The translations under genes were made by a program, and so were the position numbers. Of a stretch of DNA of 64,000 nucleotides, positions 35,701 to 48,479 are shown in pieces; position 1 is the stretch's first letter, and every line of letters begins with the position of its first letter. Source of the stretch: Echinococcus granulosus (taxonomy: Eukaryota > Platyhelminthes > Cestoda > Cyclophyllidea > Taeniidae); contig NW_020170456.1 in NCBI RefSeq assembly GCF_000524195.1, positions 338,306-402,305 on the forward strand, in the 5' to 3' direction. Under the pieces are notes generated by a model that made no database searches, had not been told where the DNA came from, and saw only the letters and a program-made list of their open reading frames with translations.

Positions 35701-36491
35701 CGAGAAGTGTCGGTGCACTACATCAGTGACAACAGAAGTAAATCCCTTCTCAAAGGACATCTAATCAGAGTTCTACTGCTAGGAGAAAAGCCTTGGAGTG
35801 GCGAAACAATTGTTTGTAACAAAAGGACTAAAAATTTACATCTACCACGGGTAACTACCCCACTACTGAGTTTTTTAAGTAAGCTAATAGCAGTGAAGGC
35901 GACGCTAGCCGGTAAAACTTAAAGGTTTGTTGTGGAGTCGCCTACCATATCTGCATAAGATGTCGATAATCTAAACTCGTGATGCCTCGTACACTTCACT
36001 TTTAACTAAATATAACCCAATGTGGGTGTGTCTAGGCAGCACAAAAGTGGAATCAAAACATCAAGGGGGAATCGACGCGAAACCCTATTCCAAAGAAATG
36101 CATAATACGTTGTCATTTCTTACAAAAATCTGTTTTGGGTCAGTGCTCTTATAACTAGTCATGAATGCGCATGAAAGCCAGTACATTATCCGCCCCTGAA
36201 TTTTAGTTCTTATACGGGACGAAACCCTAGATCCAGGAAAATGCCTAAAAGGAATCAGTGATGTTGCGGTTGAGTATCCCCTCAATCGCATGAAAATTTA
36301 CTGACAAAAACGGATGGATCATGAATGTTTACTTACAGCACTGACTACATCATGGTAGTTAACATGGAGGGCCGATAAGGGGCTGCTAGGAGATGACGCC
36401 CAAAAGAGGAGAGGGGCTGTGTTACGGTAGCTGCTTAACTCCAGGTTTATTAAAAAGGTCACCTTGTTTCTTGGTCATCGTAACTTTACTG

Positions 36492-36590
36492 GGTGACCTG
36501 ACCTCTGGACCATGCCAAAAGCTTCTAACCCTACCGTATGCTGAATATTTGAATATACTGTCGGAGCACTACGTGTTTTTTTCAACTCCA
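36492..36590 (+). repeat. Diverged interspersed repeat, copy 2
   Basis: Direct-orientation relative of 35607-35700, about 0.9 kb downstream. The shared core is acctctggaccatgcca plus the following 60-80 bases at lower similarity. Confidence 0.35.
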
Positions 36591-37345
36591 GGGCAGCCTT
36601 GGGTGGCAAAAGTTCCCTCAGCTGTTTCAAGAGCCTAACATTATACAAGTGGATTTCACTGAGCAAACAGGATACGTATTTTTTAACCAAGTATAAAGGA
36701 GCACGGAAACATAAAACAATATTTTAAGCATCTTGAGACGCAGCCATTAGCAATAGCTAGTTAAATAGTAAATCGTATGCAATTTTTCAACTGTGGCATT
36801 GCTAAACCCTAGCACCTTTTAAACGTACAAAAGGACTTAGAGAACGAATACGTTTCAAATGTTTCAATATGTTTCAAATTTTGTAAAATTGCTTTTAATT
36901 TTAAGCCATGCAGACCTATTAAACCAGCTATTTAAAGGCTTAAAAGTTGATGCAGTGCAGTTAGTAAAATACAAAAGTACTTAAAAAGCGATGAATTTTA
37001 AAGTTATTGGCATTAGCAGCTCGAGGCCCGGTCAACTGACTACTATTAACAATTTGAGTGAATTCTTGGCCATAAAACAGACAAAATAGGTCATTTTTTT
37101 AGGATCATTTTGTATTAAAGCACACACAAATCCGTACATCCCTTAGCATCTCGACGGACCAGTGTTTGTTCGATCGTTTCAAAAGTCAACCGCTGGGAAT
37201 GACCGCCTGATGGCTGACAATTTCTTTTTGCAGAAGTCTGCATTCTTATAGGTTCAAGTCGTAATAGACGAACCTTCATGCACCCGCATGAGCACTGCAT
37301 TCCAGAATCTAACAGGTTTCGGATGTTTGTCTGCTCAAAATAATC

Positions 37346-40300
37346 ATGGAAATATTTTATGTGTCAAAGCAAACACATAGCGACATCCAATTCGTCGCAT
37401 ACGTTATTGCTCTCCTAAGCCTAGTCCCTCTGTGCAGGCCACAAATTCCCAATAGTTTCAGCCAGTCCTATAATCCCACGAATACTTTGAACCCTGTGAT
37501 ACACTCCCTGCAACTTTTGTTGAATAACCGAACTCATCTACTGTTTAGATCTTACCCCCGGGTAAAAGACTTTAATGTGGACCTATCACAAATCAAATCT
37601 CCGACAAAACAGCAGCCCAGTGACTTAATCTTCATTGGTTCTGATTTCTTCGATGATCATCAATGTTCTTTGAAAGGCTTACCTGCTCGAGAAAACTCTT
37701 GGTTTGCGCTGATCGATTTAAGGAACGATTGCTCTTCTCTCGATGCCATCTTGGGTGTCCTTAAGTCGGCGCGATTGATCAATGGGACTCTATTGAGAGG
37801 GATTCTGTTTTATGTTGATGAGATTCCTAGTGCTCCGAGCCTCAATAACCTTGGCAACAGATCTGGTGGGTTTCCAAAAAAACATTTTCTGACAACTGGT
37901 CTTTATGCCCAAGGTTGCTGGGTTCGCTTACCCAACTATTTCTTATTGTTTTCTTGATTTGTCTTTTTACCATGCTTCCGGGTGTCACGTTTTTTCCCAA
38001 ATATCCTTTATTTCTAGTACGTCAGCCGTTTGACTTGTAATGGCCCAGTGGATCAAGTTAGCATAACCTGAACATTTAAGTAGTTGATATTAACTCAGGT
38101 CCTTGGCGTTGTGTGAGCCACAACGCTCCCATCTGAAACCAAACATCGTAGCCATCCATAGACATCTGCAAACGAACTGGGATAGTATGCTAGTCGTCGT
38201 GGTGTACTGAGTTGCCTAATAAGCAGCCTAGTTTCACTTTTTCTGTCCTGCAGAGCTGCACTCGGCTCCTCTATATGCACTCCTGTTGCCTCGGGAGGCC
38301 GTGCCTCTATCGGTACGACGATGCTCCGATACACCCAACACAACCACCGCATGTACAGTTGCAATCTCCACCTCCCCCGAGGGCACATCACCACGATCGC
38401 GCTTCTGGATCCACCGATCACCATCATCTCCCCCACCCTCTCCTTCTTCAACCCCATCTTTTCCACGCCACCGCGTCAACGCCTCTCCACCAGATCATTA
38501 TAGTAACCAGTCATCCTCTGATGGAACTGTCGGTAGTACCAGTGGAAATGGGGTTAGCAGTGGGAGCGGAGGAGTGGTAAATATGGAGGACGCCTTCCTT
38601 AATCGCTCCTCTGTCCTCTTTGTTGCCGTCTCCTTCATCCTCCTCATGTTCATCTCCCTCGCTTGGCTTGTCTTCTACTACGTTCAGCGGTTCCGCTACC
38701 TCCACAGCAAGGAGCGCGCCTCGGTGATTCCCTAGCTCTCTCATTTTCCTGCTTTATTTCGAGGGCATTGTCTCAGCAGAAGAAATAAAAAGTGGGGATT
38801 ACTCACCCCGCGATGAGGAAGGGAGGAAAAGGAAGTAGAAGGGGCGGTGCGCTGTGTTTTACTCATCTCCTTTATCCGCCACGGACATGCTCCTCCTATG
38901 GGAGCATTGTTAGCCATTGCACTGTTATTATGCTGGCCTATCTTTAGATTTGGTGGTTTAACGGTGGATTTTTAAATCACCAGGCGCAAAGAAAGTGAAT
39001 TAACACCGTAGCCGCCACGTTCTTAGGGGGACAACGGTCGCCACGATCAGTGTTTTGTTATTTGGTTTAGATCTTCTGTCAAATGCCATTTCCTTCTCAA
39101 AAGCGAAGGGTGTAATTTCTCCCCCCAGATCAAGATCTTTCACTTCGTCTAGAGGATAAATGATATATGTCACTTGGTGTAGGCGGTGCATCGAAGCTTA
39201 GAACCTGCGATGCGGTTGCAGCTCCCCACTAGAGCACCTACTGAGGGCCGGAAATAACGCATTACCTGCTTTTAGGCTAGACTATCCATCCTACCTGTTG
39301 TTTGGAGTGCATCTGTGAATTCATCACCTATCATTCCTTTCTTAATCCTTCAGCGTCGCCTGGCCGAATTGGCTCGCAAGGCCGTGGCGCGGATCCCGTT
39401 AAAGTTGCTACAGGCTGGTGATAAGGTGAGTTGTCACACATGCCTGCGTCATTGCGGACTAAGATTGCCACTATTTGTCACCCCTTGAAGGTGGTTGTGT
39501 GAGAGATTAGAAGGGTCAGCAAACCTGGAGGCGTCGGTTGTATCAAGGATTTATGAACACAGGAAGGGGTCTTTGTGTAGCAGATAATGAGTCATACATT
39601 CGTCATTTATTCATTCATTGGTGAAGTGTGTGTGTGATTCACTTTCGTGGACTGGTGGTGTTGATCAATTCCAACCCAATCAGTTGGTTGGAAGGCTTCA
39701 AAGTATCCAAGCTAGCGTTGGTGAGTGCCTCTTTTCGCATTGATACAATACGTAGCAGCACTATGTACTGAAGTCCTGGTGACAAGTACAAGAGCAGCTA
39801 GAGAGGCAGCGTCCACGCCTCAATCCACTTGGCCAATCACGTGTCGTGAGAAGACAGGCGAAGGGCGAACGGGAGTAGTTTTGTTGCCTACGTAAAAGCG
39901 AGCCTCTCTTTATAGCCTCGGAGTTTGAAAAGGCAGCCCATGGAGTTGATTGATTGACCTTAAGGTCACGACACTTTTTCTTTCTCGTTCTGTCTGTATG
40001 TGTAGGAGATCGGTGCTAACGGAGAACACTGCGCTATTTGCATTGAGCCCTATCGACCCTTCGATAACATCCGAATTCTTCCTTGCAGGCAAGTAATATG
40101 GTTCATTCTATATCCCCTACTTTTTATCCTCCAACTCGTCCAGGTTGTCCCGCCTTCGATGGCTTGGCGCTCCTTGTTATAGGTCAACCTGTAGTCTGAA
40201 ATTTCTTCCCTTAAGAAAGGGGAGATTTAGTGATGGGTGGTTTTTCTCGTTATTTTATTGTGTTTCAATAGCTCCCACGTCCGTCGCCTGCGATATTCCC

Positions 40301-43300
40301 TCACCAAGGCACCAGTTTAAAGCCTTAAAAGGGCTTCCAAAGACCTCAATTTTGTCATTTGGTTGCGCTTTCATTTGTCTACTTGATGTTAGCCTTTTCA
40401 AAGTGGCACTCCAAAGCTCCACTAAGGAAAGCTCATTTCCAACAGGTCCATTGAAATGGACGATGGTTTTCCATACAAACACATATTTAAGCAGCTTACA
40501 TTCATCTCATTTAGTTTATCTCTCTTTTCTGCAAACAAAAGGACTCTTTCTTTTCCAGGGTAAATTTCTTGTCATGTGATCCCTTCATCCATCTACCAAG
40601 GCCTCAATTCACACCTAACTGCGCACACCTCTGCTTTTATACGTTCCTCCTACTTCTCGAACTTTTTTATTCACCTCTTTGATCCTTTCTTTAGGACAAA
40701 TCTGTTCTCTCTAAGATATGTAGGTCGTTTTCAGCCTATCCCACCGGCTGTCATTGGTCTGAGAGCCAGATATTTAGTTAGTTAACTTACATCGTTGGCA
40801 GTAGTCTGTTTCGGAGAGAAAATCACTTTCACCGAATCCTCGAAGATTCTGAAGTGAGTGAATCCATCAGGGATGGGGCTATTGGGTTCGAAGGGCATTT
40901 TTAAGCAATCAAGTAAATTTTTTTTCCATCAAGTCATGCCTAGAGGTGTGTAGCAAATTTATACCATCCACTGTTCGACGAGTCGGTTTGGACTAATCTG
41001 TGCGGTTTCAGGAACCCCTGAAAGCCCTCTGAAATAGCATATTAATGGACACTCCACCATCCCTGCTTATGTGACCCAAATGTGGCGTTAGGGCGTGCAA
41101 AAAGTCGTCGGAAAGGCGAGAGTGAAAGAGAGAGTGGGAAAAGAGAATGCATGAGGGAATGAGAAAAAAAGGTGCCATTCCGTCCATCCTATTGCGGGAG
41201 GCCGGAAGTACAAAATTTGCCCTTTTGGTTTTGTTTCTATCGTTTTGCTTGCTTGCTTGCCTGCCTCCTTGCTTGCATGTCTGTGCAGGCTTGTATGTGT
41301 GTGTGTTCATGTCTGTGTCTGATTGGTTGTACCACTTTCCCCTATCTGCCCTTCTTCTGCGTCATAATGCGAGGTCGAGGTTCTTCAGCCCTGTCTTCCC
41401 TTCCCCCACCCCCTGGCAAGTCAAATCCTTGCTGATTACTCCCCTTTTTTCAGTGGAGAAAATTCCACACAGCAATTCTCGAGATCCCAGGATTATGCAG
41501 ATTCTCCACTTTCTTTTCGTCACCACATCACTGCCGGGCAGACCAGTTTCAACCCATAAACCGGCCACAGCAATCACCTCAGGGTCGAGGACGTTTAGCT
41601 TCAGACTGGGTGTATGCTTTATCTTGACCTCCCTTCACCTCATGAGGTCATTTGTCCGTTTGCTGCATTCCTCACTTCTCCGAATTCAATTGCATGTCTG
41701 CGTGCATTCCAATCTGCATGTTTTGAAAATCCTTCCTTGCGCATGAGGGCTAAACGAATGTCATCCGTGTGACCCGGATCCCAACCAGGATATTTGGGAT
41801 TGTTTTTCTTCCCCCCGTCCAAAGCAACTGAACGTGGACCTCGATACAACGCGAAATTTTGCATCCTTCAGGCTGGCAAATGCTAGACATTTTATTGGTT
41901 CCCCCAGGCTCCAAATGGCTGTGTGTGCGTGTGCATGCTCGCATGTCTTGGATTGCGAATGTTTGTAAGAGCCTCTCCCCTCCCCCCCCTCTGAAAAGCA
42001 AACTATGCTTACCTGACTCGGTCGTTTTGTCGTTGCTAATGATGATAGAATTACAAGTTACCAATCAAACCATTCTCCCCATCCGCGTAGCGATCGGTCG
42101 GTGGTCTTTCGTCCATCTCCACCCAACTTATTTGTTTGAAAGAAAAAAAGCTGTGAAGACGAGAGAAAGTCCACCCTCCAAAATGCCAATGAGGCGAGCC
42201 ACTCTGAAGTTGGCTTTACTAAGAACTGGTGGAAGGTCTATCAGCCTAGTGGCATAGATGGCACGAGGGCTAGAACATTGAATCGGCTCGCGGAATATTT
42301 CCTTTAAGTAAAATAAGTTTTTTGGCCTTTTCTTGATTCGTGTATTCTGAATGAAGTGATTCCCGGGTGGTTTAAAGATTGCCAGCTTAAGTCCTCTAAG
42401 AACTAGCGACATTTTGGGGAGGAATTACGTGCCCACTATGTTATCTCCGTGTTCGCGTGAATGTCACAGTCCGGGAGTATTCCTTCTTTCCTAAAAATCC
42501 TGCTAGTGCACAGTCCGGTGTGCTTTGTCTTTCTTTTTTGCATGTTTTCTCGCGCCATCGGCTAATTCTGTAAAGACACTTATCTCTACCACTATGGTTG
42601 CGATTGCTGACTACCTAAAAAAGTATTATCTTGGGGTACATTCCCCCTTAAAAAACCCCATCAACTCAATCCCAATCTCTCTTGGATATCTTCTATTTTC
42701 ACACGTAATCTTGGAACATACGCTGAAGAATAATACCGATATATCGTATCTATTCTATAAAAGTCGCTTTACTCGTACAAAACAATTCTATTTGCACGTA
42801 ATCTCTTCTGGAGTCTTTATCATACGTTTTGAAGTCATCAGAGAGCTCGATAACTCGTGTCTGGCGCGTGTTGGGTGTCTGGGTTTTCCGTGGGTGGCCT
42901 TCAAATCGCGCTGAAGGCGGTCTTTTAATTTTGTGGATAATTAACTAATAAATCACGAAACAGTTGTCATAAATGTTGCAATGTGCTAGCACAAATTGTA
43001 CTATTGTGAATACTATAAATTTCAGGAAGTACGTGGTAATATTGTTATAAATGTCAGTTTTAGTTTTTGTTAAAATCACAAATAACATGGGGCAAATAAG
43101 TTGTACAAGGTAGTTAGTCAGTTGGAATTTCTGAGTAATCAAGTGAAATCTCAGTCAGTTACTGGGATCGTTCTCTTTTGAAGCTCGATAACTTCTGTCC
43201 AATCTGTCTTCTATGTCTTGAAATCTTTTACAGTGAACCGTCACGCCAGAGATGCTTCCACGTTCTCTTCGCCAACGAGAAAAAATTGTTTTTCTTTTTT

Positions 43301-46300
43301 ACCAATGCAGCTTCGTTTACAGATTACCCAAACACTTTTCTCTCACACCATGAAGTGTTAAATCCTCAGTCTCTTTAGAAGTCGATAATGCGTGCCTGTT
43401 TTGCCGAGCCTTTACGAATACTGTTTTCGTTATTAGAGGGATTTTAGTAGTTTGGAGCCAACTAATCAGCTTTTGGCTCAATTTGGTGCAACTTGAGGCC
43501 TCCCTATCCTGCATTTGTGACCCCGAGTTGGTGCTAAAAAAGAATTGCAATGCCACAAACGCTTGACACACGTATGGAACGTAAGGCTTTTCAATCCCAC
43601 ATAAAAACCTTCTCCTACGTTGGTTCTAGTTTTTTTGTTGTTGTAAGGGGTAAAAAAACGCCCATTTTAGTGAGAAAAAAGCAGTCTGCGCTTTTGTGTA
43701 GGGCTATTGTCTACCTGCCTGAATAACTCCGACACTTGACATCAATGGCGGTGACGCTCATAAAATAAAACGAAAAAAGCCTCCCCCATGACGAAGACTA
43801 AAGTACACTCATGCACACGCATTCACACACACCCAGACTCAGACTGCTTTCTTAAACATGGCGACAGAAATCAACGTCGGCTTTGTTAGTTTGTTACTTT
43901 GAGTGGTCCGAGAAAATTGCGGAAAGTTCGCGTGGTAGAGGCGGAAGAGGAGAGTGAGAGTGTGTACGTGTGAACGCTGTGCAGTCTTTCTTGTCTGGCA
44001 GTCGGTTAGTAGCACATTTTCTCACGCTACACCATAGCATGGCGATGGCACACACTGCAGTCCGATGACAATGCTGATGGATAACGCGTCTGCCAGCTCT
44101 CTGTATGTGTCTGTAGGCGTGGGAGAAAGCCGACACCACTCAATTACCCCTTAAATGACTCACCTGCACCTGTTCCTGCTTTTTCATCCACCGTACCATT
44201 CTCTATCCTTATCAGAAATCTACGCTTCATAATAATCCGACAGCCCCTTCCCAAAGCAAGAAGTACGAGGCTCAAGTTAATCCAGTCACTGGGGTAGACT
44301 ATTCAGCCAGAGACTCCTGAGTTGTTTAGTCTGTTGGATCACACGAATACAGACTGATCATGTGTGGGAATGGGTTTGGAAAACTGTCTACAACATCCGG
44401 TTGCGGACTGTTGCACCGACCCTGGCGTTCTTGTAGGCACGAGAACAGTGGATCCCACCATTTTGGTTGACGACCACATGAACTGGCCGAATAACTTCAG
44501 CGTTTCTGATCACCCACAGTAGACAAGGTGGATATCATTCTCAGTAGGAACTGGAAGTTGCTTTCAAGTAGTGCTTCTTATTTTTCTCTGAGTAGGAAAT
44601 GTTTCAAGTGAATCGCTCTTTAGCTACTTTTCCTGCTTTTAGACTTTGAAATTTTTAGTCACCAAAAAGCTGAGTCAAATGGTTGTTGTTAGTTCATTTA
44701 AATGTACTTCACAAGACGGCATTCAAAACTCTTCCAAATGCCATAAAATGTAAAGAGGTGATGCACACAACGGGACACAAATTTAACTTCACTACAGTCT
44801 GCGCTGGTAGATTTTCCATACTCCCGTTTTTTTTTATCTGCAAAGGCTCCGTCTCTTTTTGAGCAGTCGACAGTAGAATGAGGAGACGGAGAAGGAGAAA
44901 AAAAAACTGAAAGGCGAAAACACGGTACAAAACAGCTTCGCTGCTGTAAATAGGAGGTAATCAACTGCCCACCTTTCTGATTGGTTCCCTCGCTTAGGTG
45001 GTGGGTGGTGCGCACATTGCATGCGCGCGAATTTTTTGAAAGTGACCGGGTGAGAGAACGCGACACCGCGCACGCCCTCCTAAAACCCCCTAAACTTGTT
45101 CCTGTGTTTCTGAGCCGCTGGTAAGGGCTTTTGGATTAGTTAGTGCGTGTTGTCTCCAGGTGCTACGATTTCACATAAGCTGGCACCTTCAAAACTCGCC
45201 TCCCTCCTCCCAAATGCCCAAAGTTGTCGGAGTTAATCAATTAAGCCTCAATAGCTCCAAGATTGGCTGTTTGTTCCTCTTTTCGACGTTTTTGATCATT
45301 TTTGAAACATTGGAACATCTGCTATCCCACCGGTGACCGCGAATTGTTCGAAACTACCTTAAATAAATTGCGAAGGCACCTTGTTGATCTGTGGGTGTAT
45401 TTCTGTTCTGCAGACACTACTTTCACAAGCTTTGTATTGACCCTTGGCTGTTGGAGCAACGCAGCTGTCCGATGTGCAAGTTGGACATCCTACAGGCTTA
45501 CGACTTCCGCCCAGAGATGGACCGCTCCTGCCCTGCCTCAACCGGTAGTGATTCTAGTACCTCTCCTGCTGTCGCTTCTGCGGGTCAGACTTCAAGTCCG
45601 GTGTTGGTGAGAGGGGGTGTGGGGACAGAGAGGGAGGAAGGAGGGGTGGTCACCGCGGTAAACACTGCTGGTGAGGAAGTGACTCCGGAAACCGTGATTA
45701 CCGCTTCAATCTCCAATTCGGTACGTTGTGGTGCATCTATGCGATTTGGGGATTTGTTGTACAGTGTAGTTTGATTGATTGGCTTAGCAGATTACTTCTA
45801 CATCAAAAGCGAGCCTGACATGTCGATCCCGTTGTCTAATGAAAGGCAGCTAGCTCTGAAATGATGGCCTTCTTGACACACTTTCTCATATGACAGAAGC
45901 ATGCGAACGAAGCAGGTGGCGGTACCCCGCGCGAAGAAATATTACACGCTTTGCATCCACCTACAACTCATTTGCAAGGCGTGCCGATGTGCTACTTTTT
46001 TCATCAGCGATTAGCAAGGCGGGGGTGTGCACCGGCTTTGTTGTCTTTTTATTGCCGTGTCTCCTCCGTTGAGTCATCCCTAACGCACCGCCCCTACCAG
46101 TGAAATGTCAGGACTCGGTCACTGCTACTTACTACCGGTCAGTAGGCACACGCTGCAGCCATACCTTTTTTTTAGTACCATGACTTGGAGCAACAGTCGG
46201 GGGAGTCAACTGCGCCCAGCCGTGTCGACTGGTTCAGAGGACTCTTTCGGCCTCCTACAAGTACCCCATATTATCAGCGCAGAATCAGACGGCTCTGCTT

Positions 46301-46424
46301 GAGGAATGTAGAGATAACGACGGCGGAGGTGGAAACCCTTGAGTCGCAACCCAGCAGCCACCTTCTGCCGGTAGAGGGGTGTGACGAGGACCCTCCACAC
46401 GCCTCCCCCGCGACTGTATCGTGA
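37346..46424 (+). CDS. Goliath/RNF13x-150-type transmembrane RING-H2 E3 ubiquitin ligase (complete, spans the join)
   Basis: Six exons: 37346..37865, 38254..38723, 39354..39425, 40006..40088, 45414..45720 and 46176..46424, predicting 566 aa with all phases consistent. Goliath/GRAIL-type ligases sit in endosomal or secretory membranes and ubiquitinate membrane cargo. Order of parts: N-terminal hydrophobic signal (residues about 18-33); protease-associated lumenal domain (about 85-200); a Ser/Pro/His-rich spacer; membrane span at about 294-316; juxtamembrane [17 protein letters not shown] and [11 protein letters not shown]; then the RING-H2 with ligands C363, C366, C381, H383, H386, C389, C400 and C403, and [13 protein letters not shown]. 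The tail is Ser/Thr-rich. The RING is split by a GC-AG intron of 5,325 nt. The gene crosses 42222/42223, proving that join is contiguous. The 3' exons also occur alone at 3192-4202. Confidence 0.92.
40089..45413 (+). other. GC-AG intron splitting the RING domain
   Basis: The upstream exon ends TGC AG and the intron begins gcaagt. The downstream exon begins A CAC TAC after ttctgcag. Only the GC donor restores the invariant Cys-Arg-His of the RING. Sequence on the first side includes pyrimidine-rich and simple-repeat DNA (about 41220-41440). The second side repeats positions 1-3191. No nested gene is recognised. Confidence 0.85.
41245..41277 (+). repeat. Imperfect TTGC tetranucleotide repeat
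   Basis: Repeated ttgc/ctgc units with interruptions, inside the long RING intron. Confidence 0.65.
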
Positions 46425-47701
46425 CTTCGTCAGCCTGCGCAATTTTCTGTCTGTGTATCCCACCCTCTCCTCTCTCGCCTACCTTTTTCCCTTCCCCTCA
46501 GCCCGTTCTCCCTCGTCTTTCACTCGTGCATTTCACCTCCTTCGCTGTCTTACGCCAACTCACTCGCTCACAGACACAATCGCATTTAAACGCCTCCCCT
46601 TCTCCTTTGTCTTTGTCCTCTTATGCTGTCGCCGCTGATGGAGTAGCCGTTGTTACCACAGCTACCAATTTTGATTGTCCCAGACGCCAACACTACCACT
46701 GTTGCACAATGGACGATCCCTTTATCCATAACATATACATAAACACGCCCATATCCACGTAGACGTACACACTTGTCCATAAACACGCATAAATACCACA
46801 AAAAAACGAAACAAATGAAACAGTGTTACTATATATGAGTCGTGTATCTAGATGAACGCGAGTTACTCTGATTTTCCTCTGATGCAGTCTTTCCATTACC
46901 TGTTCTGAGGAAAGTAGGGGGAAACAGTTACTAAGTGAACAGCTTTCGGTTGATAGGCTTCACGAAGGGGGAGGGGGTCGCACGAACTTTTCCTCACTGG
47001 GGGGTGCACCTACTCGCATGAATAATCGGGGACCATTCTCGATCCCAACGGAACTCTGTGAGTACCCTAGGGCGCACTATGGATGCCCAGTGGGGTGGAG
47101 AGTACCCACGTCTGCTGCAGAAAAAGTTAACCTAGGGTCCAGCAGAGACATGACTGTGTGAAAAGTAGACCAAACATAAGTCGCTCCAGTCAAACAAAAA
47201 GTACAAAAATTAAAATGTGGATGTTAAACATGTGTGCACATGAGTGTAGAAACATTGATTATTGAGAACTCAATGATAACAAAAAACTTCCTTTGGACAG
47301 TCAATCATAGATCGGAAGTAATCCAAGCAGTTTGTAGACCAAGGAAGGGGACCGAATTAACGGATCGTGGAAAAAGACCTAAGCGATGGCCAACAAGGAA
47401 TCCTCCCAGATGTGATGAAGATAATCTAAAAGCATTTAAGACAGAAAGAGAATTAAAACACGAGTGTACAGATGCAAAAGCCTCTCCCTCTCACTCGCCT
47501 ACCCGCGGTCGTGTAGTTGGATGTGTGCGGCTTAAACAAACGAAATGGTTTAGAAGACGTTCCGTTGGATCATTATCCACACTCAACTCGACGTCTGTGA
47601 AGATCAGGGCACATATAGCCCTTTGTACATTGGGCACACTTTCTAACAGATTCTGAAATCCACCTTAAGACGAGTCGCAGGTTATCATTTGAGAAAACCC
47701 A
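46425..47701. other. RING 3' UTR/intergenic, second copy
   Basis: Identical to 4203-5479. It starts with a pyrimidine-rich probable 3' UTR, and no gene is seen. Confidence 0.5.
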
Positions 47702-48434
47702 CTATAGCGGCTTACCAGGCGTTGAAAAGGCAATTTCATGCTGAGTAATCCCACAGCTCCTATCGTCCATGCTGAAGGTGTCCTTCACGATGTTTACCAG
47801 ACGCGGTCGGTTATTGGTTCTGAGTGCAATGGTAAAAGACGTGGCATTTAAACCTACAAATTTTTGAGGAGTAGACGTACATCTCCCATCCGTCGTGAAA
47901 CGGCCAATTTTTGAGAGCAAATCCAGACGGCAAAGCAGTGGTCGGAGGGCTGATCAATAGTGGCGCGGTTCTCCTGCACCAAACCCAACGCTATTGCCAG
48001 GGATATGGACGTGATCGATGCACTGTCCTCGAATGGCATTTGTAACACAATATCCGTGTCGGATTGAGATATCTCTGTCAAGAATCTAAGCTGCAAAAAG
48101 GCAATGATAAGGAGGTTAGTATGAGTTATAAAATTGCGTGTCCAATGAATCCACGTACCCACCAATGATGAAGAAAAGGAGGGAAAGCAGTCTAAAAGTA
48201 GAGGTAGGCGACTACTGAAACGACACTGAAAGACGCGATCTTCGATGAGACAATTTTTGCATACTCTGGAGCAGTTTGCCATAGCAGACTTGAATATGTG
48301 GGTACGACCCATTTCGTGGAGGCCCATGGATGCGATTCCCACCGGCACGTCACAGACAGAACACAGGGTCGAATTTGACGGTACCTGCGAAGTTCAGTAG
48401 GAACCATGCCAGTGCAAGTAACACCAGATACCAA
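47702..48434 (-). CDS. Unidentified gene, possible exons (second copy)
   Basis: Exact copy of 5480-6212. The same tentative exons and uncertainties apply: an acceptor near 48095, a possible 35-nt micro-intron and a donor near 47720. Confidence 0.3.
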
Positions 48435-48479
48435 ATTTCAACGCAAAATTAAACGTATTTGGGGACGGATAATGAAAAT

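Larger units (their letters stand above)
35082..37345. other. Divergent intergenic region between TMEM199 and the RING ligase
   Basis: It holds the upstream regions of two divergently transcribed genes. No coding exon is supported. Two diverged related segments lie here (listed as repeats). AT-rich sequence with many TTT/AAA runs spans about 36700-37010. Confidence 0.5.

Noticed and set aside
42200..42240. Unit join as a recombination or integration scar
   Set aside because: No terminal repeats, target duplication or foreign sequence lies there. The join is inside an intron of a coherent gene and only reflects where the window begins.
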